In this document: positions 1 to 4,468 of the stretch, one piece after another
Layout: each line of letters begins with the position of its first letter
Position numbering within the stretch: position 1 is the stretch's first letter
From: CAYUAI01 sp964442745
GTDB taxonomy: Bacteria > Pseudomonadota > Gammaproteobacteria > S012-40
Length of the DNA: 7,624 nt
Assembly: GCA_964442745.1 (NCBI GenBank)
Contig: CAYUAI010000134.1
Coordinates: 1 to 7,624 of the forward strand
Direction: 5' to 3'
Translations under genes and position numbers: made by a program
Notes under the pieces: model-generated
The model's input: the letters and a program-made list of their open reading frames with translations, nothing else
Databases searched by the model: none
What the model was told of the DNA's origin: nothing

Positions 1-69
1 TTTACTGAAGATGTAATGTAGTGTATAAAATTAAGGACGAATTAGGGTATATAATATTGTCAGGTTATT

Positions 70-113
70 ATTGGTATTATTACCCAAATTATTAACCAAT
101 CTCATGTTATAAT
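70..113 (+). promoter_or_regulatory. cas6 promoter: extended -10 with upstream 31-nt dyad
   Basis: An extended -10 element, TGTTATAAT (105-113), lies 31 bases before the cas6 ATG. No good -35 hexamer is visible at 16-18 bases, as is usual for extended -10 promoters. Just upstream, 70-100 is bounded by ATTGGT and ACCAAT in inverted orientation. The same 31-nt spacing and the same extended -10 recur before the cas6 remnant (7173-7216), where the dyad is more symmetric (centre TACCGGTA). Conservation in both copies suggests a regulator-binding site overlapping the -35 region; which regulator binds is unknown. Confidence 0.5.
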
Positions 114-144
114 TATTTCGCCCTCTCATCGACGGAAATAAAAC

Positions 145-1098
145 ATGTCCAATCCAACCCCGCTTACTTTACCCATTGCTGAATATCGTTTGCTGTATCA
201 TGCATCTAGTGCATTGCCGTTAAAGGGATTTACTGGCTCGGCCTGGCGCGGCGCTTTTGGCCATGCGTTAAAAAAATCGGTTTGTATTACCGAGCTTAAA
301 CAATGCCAGCCCTGTTTACTTAAACACCAGTGTGCTTATTCTTATTTATTTGAAACCCCGATCCCACCCGGTTCAAAAAAAATGCGCTTGTATACGCATG
401 CACCTCATCCGTTTGTCATTCAACCACCGCAAGAAGAAAAAGTAAGCAATGGTTTTATCTATCCGTTATCCTTTTCTTTGTTTGGTGATAGCCTGCGGTA
501 TTTACCCTATGCCATTCACGGCTGGCAACGGTTGGGTCAACAAGGGATCGGTGTCAAACGACAAGCGCTGGAGTTAATCGCTGTGGAGCAGTTTGCTTCG
601 ACTCAAGCACGCTGGGTAACGATATATCAGCCAGGTGACGAGTTATCACCATTGCCAATATCAGAAAACGATATCCCGGCATTACCACAAACCGTTGATA
701 TTCACTTGCAAACACCTGTACGCATTACAACACAGGATAAACCGATGAGCCCGGCTGAATTTTCATTTAGTACTTTTTTTAGTCATTTGTTACGACGTAT
801 TTCAATGTTAACCTATTTTCATACGGAGACACCTTTAGATATAGATTTTGCCTCATTGGTGGAGAAATCACGCGCTGTTCCATTAGCGCAATGCGATTTA
901 CAATGGTATGACTGGAAGCGATATTCTTCGCGACAAACCCGTGAGATAAAGCTCGGAGGACTGACCGGTAGTTTCTCACTTACCGGCGATCTAATTGCTG
1001 ATTTTTGGCCCTATCTATGGCTGGGACAACACACTCATGTGGGCAAGGCCACCAGTATGGGGATGGGTAAATATCATATTGAAAATAGTGCCAGATAA
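145..1098 (+). CDS. cas6: CRISPR pre-crRNA processing endoribonuclease Cas6
   Basis: Cas6 cuts the repeat-derived part of pre-crRNA and leaves crRNAs with an 8-nt repeat tag at the 5' end. The 317-residue length fits the RAMP-type Cas6 branch whose C-terminal domain carries the family signature. The N-terminal part has the branch's usual SAWRGAFGHALKK stretch and a four-cysteine cluster (C47, C54, C57, C63) followed by AYSYLFETP, which may bind metal. The C-terminus has the glycine-rich loop (HVGKATSMGMGKY, residues 298-310) typical of the second RAMP ferredoxin fold. The ATG at 145 has only a weak ACGGAA ribosome site 7 bases upstream, but it is supported by conservation of the same start in the copy at 7249. 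A CRISPR repeat ending in ATTGAGAC lies about 240 bases downstream on the same strand, in line with this enzyme processing it. No other core cas gene is present. The catalytic residues cannot be named by eye. Confidence 0.88.
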   Translation: MSNPTPLTLPIAEYRLLYHASSALPLKGFTGSAWRGAFGHALKKSVCITELKQCQPCLLKHQCAYSYLFETPIPPGSKKMRLYTHAPHPFVIQPPQEEKVSNGFIYPLSFSLFGDSLRYLPYAIHGWQRLGQQGIGVKRQALELIAVEQFASTQARWVTIYQPGDELSPLPISENDIPALPQTVDIHLQTPVRITTQDKPMSPAEFSFSTFFSHLLRRISMLTYFHTETPLDIDFASLVEKSRAVPLAQCDLQWYDWKRYSSRQTREIKLGGLTGSFSLTGDLIADFWPYLWLGQHTHVGKATSMGMGKYHIENSAR

Positions 1099-1340
1099 AA
1101 GTATTAGAATTGGACTTGTGATTATTTTTTAAATTATTTATAGTTATTTTTGAGTATCGAAAGAGCAATATACAAGACCTGGCACTGATGATGAAAAAGT
1201 GAACTGAAATTGGATGCTAATCAAACAAAATCCGGCGAAAAACATAGCAAAAAAAAGCTAACTTTTTTCGCTGGAAAAATGAGCAACAAAAAAATCTCAC
1301 AACTCTTTGAAATTTCTATCATTCAAAAAAGTCAAGAGGG
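1099..1340 (+). promoter_or_regulatory. Probable CRISPR leader between cas6 and the repeats
   Basis: This is an AT-rich non-coding stretch directly upstream of the first CRISPR repeat and on the side expected for a leader, since the repeats end in ATTGAGAC and so read left to right. Its first 160 bases are strongly conserved in copy B (7413-7570), including exact blocks such as AGTTATTTTTGAGTATCGAA and CTGAAATTGGATGCTAATC. Coding cannot explain this conservation, as no forward ORF of note exists here. It contains a nested hairpin at 1232-1274. I see no clear promoter that I would assign to the array. Confidence 0.5.
1232..1274 (+). other. Nested hairpin with A8 loop in the leader
   Basis: The outer stem pairs CCGGCGAAAAA (1232-1242) with TTTTTCGCTGG (1264-1274), with one G-T wobble. 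Inside it TAGC (1245-1248) pairs with GCTA (1257-1260) around a loop of eight A. No T-tract follows, so it is not a standard terminator for cas6. The structure is not kept in copy B, which argues against an essential role. Confidence 0.4.
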
Positions 1341-1442
1341 GTTGGAGTGATGCCCTGACTAAGAAGGGATTGAGACCTTTGTTGCAATAGCTGAAATTGG
1401 TGGGTTCGCTGCGCTTAACCCACCCTACGAAAGGATTGAGAC
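1341..1442 (+). CRISPR. Minimal or collapsed CRISPR locus: one clear and one degenerate repeat
   Basis: A 36-nt candidate repeat occupies 1341-1376 and ends in CTAAGAAGGGATTGAGAC. ATTGAGAC is a classic 8-nt crRNA 5' tag of Cas6-processed repeats. A second repeat ends at 1442 with CTACGAAAGGATTGAGAC. Over the last 18 positions the two agree at 16, and they agree poorly at the 5' end. If both are 36 nt long the spacer is 30 nt (1377-1406), giving a period of 66. The degenerate 5' half of the second repeat overlaps a GGTGGGTT/AACCCACC hairpin, so a small element may have replaced it. With only two partial copies the call rests on the repeat's 3' motif and on its position after cas6. I have not seen a further repeat in the window. 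Confidence 0.6.
1399..1424. repeat. GGTGGGTT/AACCCACC palindrome
   Basis: A perfect 8-bp stem (1399-1406 with 1417-1424) closes a 10-nt loop. Palindromes of the form GGTGGGTT-GCTGCG-AACCCACC followed by CTACG are a widespread dispersed repeat in many bacterial genomes. Here it lies across the end of the putative spacer and the 5' half of the second CRISPR repeat. It may be an insertion that damaged that repeat. Confidence 0.55.
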
Positions 1443-1454
1443 CCCGATAGGCCA

Positions 1455-1484
1455 TCTCGTATCCACGCTCCAGCGTGGGAATGC
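1455..1484 (+). repeat. REP palindrome R1
   Basis: The core is CCACGC-TCCA-GCGTGG (stem 6 bp, extendable to 7), flanked by CTCGTAT on the left and GAATGC on the right. The same unit recurs inverted at 1603-1632 (R2), and related units lie at 2201-2230 (R3) and 3172-3201 (R4). R1 and R2 form an inverted pair about 120 bases apart, as in REP doublets (REPIN/BIME) acted on by RAYT proteins. Confidence 0.8.
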
Positions 1485-1602
1485 AGACCTGGGCAAACCC
1501 TTTGCACAGGACTCACTAAGCTTGACGATCGGGATTTCAGAGCATTTAATGACTCGCGTAATTAATCACTAAACTAATCTATGCGTAGTTGATACTCCCA
1601 TA

Positions 1603-1632
1603 GGCATTCCCACGCCGAAGCGTGGATACGAT
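1603..1632 (-). repeat. REP palindrome R2, inverted relative to R1, upstream of the RAYT gene
   Basis: GGCATTC precedes CCACGC (1610-1615), a CGAA loop, GCGTGG (1620-1625) and ATACG. Its reverse complement matches R1 except in the loop and at the far flank. It ends about 25 bases before the RAYT start codon, so a transcript beginning upstream of it would carry the hairpin in its 5' leader. Confidence 0.8.
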
Positions 1633-1647
1633 ATCTTTAATTACCCT

Positions 1648-1653
1648 GGAGGA
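1648..1653 (+). promoter_or_regulatory. Ribosome binding site that sets the RAYT start
   Basis: GGAGGA lies 4 bases before the ATG at 1658. The longer in-frame GTG start at 1622 falls inside the GCGTGG arm of REP R2 and has no ribosome site, so the ATG is preferred. Confidence 0.7.
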
Positions 1654-1657
1654 TGAC

Positions 1658-2191
1658 ATGGGCAGGAGCCGTTATCGCTTTACCCAACCGACCATGCCAC
1701 ACTTCATGACTTGCACGGTTTTACACTGGATACCTGTCTTCACCCGCCCAGATACGGTTCAAATTGTTTTAGATTCGCTCCAATATTTGATTGATGAAAA
1801 AGAGGTTAAATTATATGCTTATGTCATACTTGAGAATCATCTTCATCTTTTAGCACAGAGTGAACAACTTGATGTCGATATCGCTCGGTTCAAGTCTTAC
1901 ACCAGCAAGCAATTAATCGCTTATCTCGATCAGCATCAGGTCAAGACGATACTCGATCAATTGGCGTTTTATAAAAAAGCTCATAAGTCAGACCGTGCGT
2001 ATCAATTCTGGCAAGAAGGTGTTCACCCAGAATGGATTCAGGATGAAACCATTATGCAACAAAAAATAGAATATATTCATTACAACCCTGTAAGGCGAGG
2101 CTATGTCGACCAACCGGAGCATTGGCGATATTCCAGTGCGAGAAACTATCTAGGAATGGCGGGGCTAATTGATGTATGCTGCCAATGGTGA
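1658..2191 (+). CDS. REP-associated tyrosine transposase (RAYT, Y1_Tnp / IS200-like HUH family)
   Basis: RAYTs are single-copy, chromosomally resident relatives of IS200/IS605 TnpA. They nick single-stranded DNA at REP hairpins through a tyrosine and two histidines that hold a metal ion. This 177-residue protein has the HUH-type metal site HLH (residues 61-63, in ENHLHLL). A likely nucleophile is Tyr81 in FKSYTSKQL. The C-terminal signature HYNPVRRGYV (141-150), followed by EHWRYSSARNY, is very typical of the group. Length is normal and the frame is intact, so the enzyme may be active. It is flanked by its expected substrates: REP R2 upstream, REP R3 ten bases past the stop, and R1 and R4 further out. 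It lies directly after the CRISPR remnant, so its arrival may have coincided with loss of the rest of the array; that is inference. Confidence 0.92.
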   Translation: MGRSRYRFTQPTMPHFMTCTVLHWIPVFTRPDTVQIVLDSLQYLIDEKEVKLYAYVILENHLHLLAQSEQLDVDIARFKSYTSKQLIAYLDQHQVKTILDQLAFYKKAHKSDRAYQFWQEGVHPEWIQDETIMQQKIEYIHYNPVRRGYVDQPEHWRYSSARNYLGMAGLIDVCCQW

Positions 2192-2200
2192 GACTTGGTA

Positions 2201-2230
2201 GGCATTCCCACGCGGGAGTCTGGGAACGAG
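2201..2230 (-). repeat. REP palindrome R3, decayed, downstream of the RAYT gene
   Basis: GGCATTCCCACGC is kept exactly as in R2. The right arm reads GTCTGGG where GCGTGGG is expected, followed by AACGAG, so the stem is broken by substitutions. Orientation is the same as R2, which means the RAYT gene is bracketed by two REPs in direct orientation. Confidence 0.7.
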
Positions 2231-2362
2231 GAAAGATACTTATTTTCTCATTGATTAGGATATTGTATTTTTAGTGAGAGTTTGCTAAGGTACCTTACGT
2301 TTGTATAACTCATAAAAATTTAGAATAATTGTGGTGGTAGTAGATCATGGAAATTTATGGTT

Positions 2363-2388
2363 TTGACTGTCAATCAAACTAAATTTTA
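2363..2388 (+). promoter_or_regulatory. Weak candidate promoter with a TTGACTGTCAA dyad
   Basis: TTGACT (-35-like) is followed after 17 bases by TTAGAT, a poor -10 match. The -35 is part of the perfect 11-nt inverted repeat TTGAC-T-GTCAA, which could equally be an operator half-site pair. The CARF gene starts about 160 bases downstream. Low confidence. Confidence 0.2.
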
Positions 2389-2546
2389 GATCGAATTGTC
2401 TCCTTCCTAATTTGTTTTCATTTTAATTTTCTATTACGTGTTTTTGCCGCGAATTATTTTCGGTGCTTTATTGCCATTGCTTCCTGAATTTCAAAAGCCT
2501 AATAAGCACGTAATACACTGAATTCATATTTCCAGGGAGTAATTCA

Positions 2547-3164
2547 ATGATCGTAAACCTTGCAGTTCCAGTAAAAGATATGTTTGACATGGTTAAGTCG
2601 TTCTTGAACAAAAAACAACAAGACCCAACCAAAATCGATCTCACTTATGTTGATATGCCACGTTGCAAAGGACTGGTTGCCTTTGTCAGTAAGAGTCGAC
2701 AGAGCGTATTAACATCTGCAGCTTCTACCGCCGTTGATTTTCATTATGCGGGTGAAGACGGTGAAAGCGAGCCAACCCGATTAAAAAAAGTTTGGTTGCT
2801 GCATACGCCATACACCAAAGAGGATGCGGAAGAACTTGAACACCACATCAGACAAAGAGAAGTGGGCTGTGAGTGTATTGGGCTTGATCAAAATAGCGAT
2901 ATCGATAATGCCAGCCATATTAAAAATAAAATTGATCAAATAATGAGAGATGCGGCTAGCAGGGATATCAGTGAACAAGAAATTGTTCTGGACATTACCG
3001 GAGGCTCTGTGTCAGTAAGTCTGGGTATGTTTGCCGCAAACATGGCCTATGGTACCTTACTTCAAGTGATGATTCCCCAGCAAAAAGACGACAACGGACG
3101 CCCAGTGGAAGGAACTAAGTCAATACCTCGGAAAATTGAATTGCGAAATCAAGAGAGTGATTAA
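2547..3164 (+). CDS. Stand-alone CARF-domain-like protein (type III CRISPR ancillary protein)
   Basis: CARF domains bind cyclic oligoadenylates made by Cas10 of type III CRISPR complexes and switch on an attached effector, or degrade the ligand. In this 205-residue protein a Rossmann-like order is visible: strand LVAFVSKSR (43-51), helix, strand KVWLLHTP (81-88), acidic helix, strand CECIGLD (108-114), helix, then IVLDITGGSVSVSLG (146-160), in which DITGG is the characteristic CARF motif, and strand TLLQVMIP (170-177). About 40 residues precede the fold; they look amphipathic (MIVNLAVPVKDMFDMVKSFL) rather than membrane-spanning. There is no attached HEPN, PD-(D/E)XK or HTH domain. Size and layout resemble small CARF effectors such as the membrane protein Cam1, but the N-terminal membrane helix is not evident, so a ring nuclease or a sensor lacking an effector are alternatives. 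The start at 2547 has a good AGGGAG site 7 bases upstream. It reads in the same direction as cas6, and no cas10 is in the window. Confidence 0.72.
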   Translation: MIVNLAVPVKDMFDMVKSFLNKKQQDPTKIDLTYVDMPRCKGLVAFVSKSRQSVLTSAASTAVDFHYAGEDGESEPTRLKKVWLLHTPYTKEDAEELEHHIRQREVGCECIGLDQNSDIDNASHIKNKIDQIMRDAASRDISEQEIVLDITGGSVSVSLGMFAANMAYGTLLQVMIPQQKDDNGRPVEGTKSIPRKIELRNQESD

Positions 3165-3167
3165 GCC

Positions 3168-3211
3168 TTTTCTCGTTCTCACGCTCCGGCGTGGGAACGA
3201 GAACGAGAAAA
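3168..3211. repeat. REP hairpin R4 between convergent genes
   Basis: A perfect 13-bp arm, TTTTCTCGTTCTC (3168-3180), pairs with GAGAACGAGAAAA (3199-3211). An inner ACGC-TCCG-GCGT hairpin (3181-3192) lies inside it. The core matches the REP family of R1-R3, with CTCGTTC and GAACGAG arms. It begins three bases after the CARF stop codon and lies between two convergent transcription units. The arm starts with T and ends with A, the reverse of a standard intrinsic terminator, so it is more likely an mRNA 3'-end stabiliser or transcription block than a canonical terminator. Confidence 0.8.
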
Positions 3212-3242
3212 TGGGCAGTGTCTTCTGAGAGTAAGAACAGAA

Positions 3243-3260
3243 GCCTCATCCCAACGAGGC
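3243..3260 (-). terminator. Weak candidate terminator for the minus-strand operon
   Basis: GCCTC (3243-3247) pairs with GAGGC (3256-3260) around an 8-nt loop, about 50 bases after the stop of the AlbA_2 gene. On the minus strand the hairpin is followed by TTCTGTTCTT, which is only moderately T-rich. The stem is short, so the call is tentative. Confidence 0.25.
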
Positions 3261-3310
3261 AAAGCGATTCAACTCAAAGATAGCCATTCCTTAAACTGTA
3301 TTGCCACAGG

Positions 3311-4468
3311 TCATCCATTAATTGATCGCCAAATAGTAACCTTAAACTGATTTCCATCACGATCATCATCAAAATGGATATTTGGATACGCTTTTAACGC
3401 ACGAATAATTCCACTACCCAAGCCACGATAAGGCAAAATTTTAGTCGCGTATGATGCAAGAATCGGATTTCTGATATTTGAATTGCCGATTTTTATGTTT
3501 TCAACCGTTAGATTATTCGGTAAATGCCCAGGGCTAATGATTTCCACTCGGTTATCAAAGACAAAAATCCGTATCGGTGCAGAGACAAAATAATCCCGAT
3601 GGATGAGTGCATTCACAATGAGTTCTTCCAATGTAATTGATGGAATCTCTGGTTGGCCGAGAGCATTGACATCCTGCGCCCCTTGCTGATGCCGAATATT
3701 ACTCAGCACGAAGCTCATACTCTGCTGGAAAATATCAGCCATTTTCCCTGTAATATCCCTACTATCTAAATAATCAGTTTCGTGAATATCATTACCTGGA
3801 AAAGCAACAGCCTTAACAATGAATATCGGCAACTTGAAATTTGGTCTTTTTGCAAACAGTAATGCACCACTGATGTTCATAACATCATCCTTCATGAGGT
3901 TCATGTTATGCAACATACGCGGCAGTGATACATCCTGTTTATCCCGCGATTCACCGAAAGTTTTCTCGAAAAACGCATTAAAATAGTCGATATTAAGATC
4001 CGCTACTGTTAGGCCAGGAACCGCGATTTCATCCCCGTGTATCAGTCCAGCGCTTTGATAAAGCCGTTGAATCTCTTCCCTCGACGTTGCCTGTTTCTTG
4101 TTCCCGGCATTCTTGACCCAAATAGCGCCTTTTTTATCCATATAGGGTTTACTGACACCGTTTGCTACATCAATCCGCATAACCAAACCTTTCGGCGTAG
4201 TAATATTTTCAGTTTGCGGGTTAATCGGCGGCCTGACAATATCGGCAGCCGCATTGGAGACAAGATGGTTAAGTCGGCACATATCGTTCCGTGTTAATCC
4301 GGAAAATGTCCCATCATCGCTTACGCCGATGAATAGGGTTCCTCCCCCGGAATTACTGAACGCTATCATTTCTTGTGCCAGAGAAGTCGGGTTGGTAACA
4401 TTAGCCTTGAACTGATGTTTACCGTCTTCGTCTCTGGCGATAATTTCTAGAAGTTCTGTGGTTTCCAT
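3311..4468 (-). CDS. AlbA_2 (Schlafen-type) domain protein with GHKL-like ATP-binding C-terminus
   Basis: Proteins of this layout are often annotated as putative DNA-binding, ATP-binding or RecG-like transcriptional regulators, and several serve in anti-phage operons. The N-terminal AlbA_2 domain (about 14-135) shows HQFKAN, a helix ending EMIAFSNSGGGTLFIGVSDDG (33-53), FSGL, and the closing SKPYMDKKGAIWVKNAGNKK (106-125). The usual acidic residue before the conserved FK is replaced by HQ here. The C-terminal part (about 274-380) has a GHKL-like N-box EELIVNALIHRDY (281-293), DNRVEIISPGHLP (305-317) and the glycine turn GLGSGI (349-354). It ends soon after, without the winged helix that often follows in longer homologues. 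Length is 385 residues. It overlaps the end of the upstream PHP-ATPase gene by 22 bases, so the two are almost certainly co-transcribed and probably translationally coupled. It likely senses or acts on nucleic acid in partnership with that ATPase; this is inference. Confidence 0.85.
   Translation of the reverse strand: METTELLEIIARDEDGKHQFKANVTNPTSLAQEMIAFSNSGGGTLFIGVSDDGTFSGLTRNDMCRLNHLVSNAAADIVRPPINPQTENITTPKGLVMRIDVANGVSKPYMDKKGAIWVKNAGNKKQATSREEIQRLYQSAGLIHGDEIAVPGLTVADLNIDYFNAFFEKTFGESRDKQDVSLPRMLHNMNLMKDDVMNISGALLFAKRPNFKLPIFIVKAVAFPGNDIHETDYLDSRDITGKMADIFQQSMSFVLSNIRHQQGAQDVNALGQPEIPSITLEELIVNALIHRDYFVSAPIRIFVFDNRVEIISPGHLPNNLTVENIKIGNSNIRNPILASYATKILPYRGLGSGIIRALKAYPNIHFDDDRDGNQFKVTIWRSING

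Larger units (their letters stand above)
48..1258 (+). repeat. Direct repeat copy A: cas6 promoter, gene and downstream leader (intact copy)
   Basis: This segment aligns with 7151-7570 at the right edge of the window, in the same orientation. Shared parts are the upstream region from TATATAAT at 48, the promoter, the first roughly 115 bases of cas6, its last roughly 95 bases and about 160 bases of downstream non-coding DNA. A 40-base exact match spans the cas6 stop (1090-1129 against 7404-7443). Copy B lacks most of the gene interior. Similarity stops near 1258, before the CRISPR repeat. The simplest reading is a duplicated cas6-leader unit, with copy A as the functional one because its reading frame is intact. 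Confidence 0.9.
2192..2546. other. 355-base intergenic region before the CARF gene
   Basis: Apart from REP R3 at its left end this is AT-rich DNA with no convincing gene. It contains a perfect 11-nt palindrome TTGACTGTCAA (2363-2373), whose first half resembles a -35 box, with only a weak TTAGAT at a 17-base distance. Near its right end, 2411-2518 can be read as a strongly hydrophobic peptide without a good start codon or ribosome site (see findings). AGGGAG at 2534-2539 is the ribosome site of the next gene. Confidence 0.5.

Noticed and set aside
980..1168. Minus-strand ORF whose protein strongly resembles another minus-strand ORF at 7228-7563, as if a conserved gene existed in two copies.
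   Set aside because: Both lie antisense to the end of cas6 and the leader within the duplicated DNA. Their similarity follows from the nucleotide duplication, and neither has a ribosome site or recognisable domain.
1263..1268. T-run after AGCAAAAAAAAGCT as an intrinsic terminator of cas6.
   Set aside because: The T residues form the right arm of the outer stem rather than a tail after a hairpin, and no GC-rich stem precedes them.
1622..1657. Longer RAYT start at GTG 1622.
   Set aside because: The codon is inside the REP R2 stem with no ribosome site, whereas the ATG at 1658 has GGAGGA 4 bases upstream and begins at the usual family N-terminus.
1455..2230. The RAYT region as a complete IS200/IS605 insertion sequence.
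   Set aside because: RAYTs are normally not autonomous insertion sequences. I see no left and right ends of IS200/IS605 type, no TnpB, and no target duplication around the gene.
4037..4297. Forward 86-residue ORF inside the AlbA_2 gene, plus several short ORFs inside the PHP-ATPase gene.
   Set aside because: They are opposite-strand or other-frame readings of well-supported genes with no independent support.
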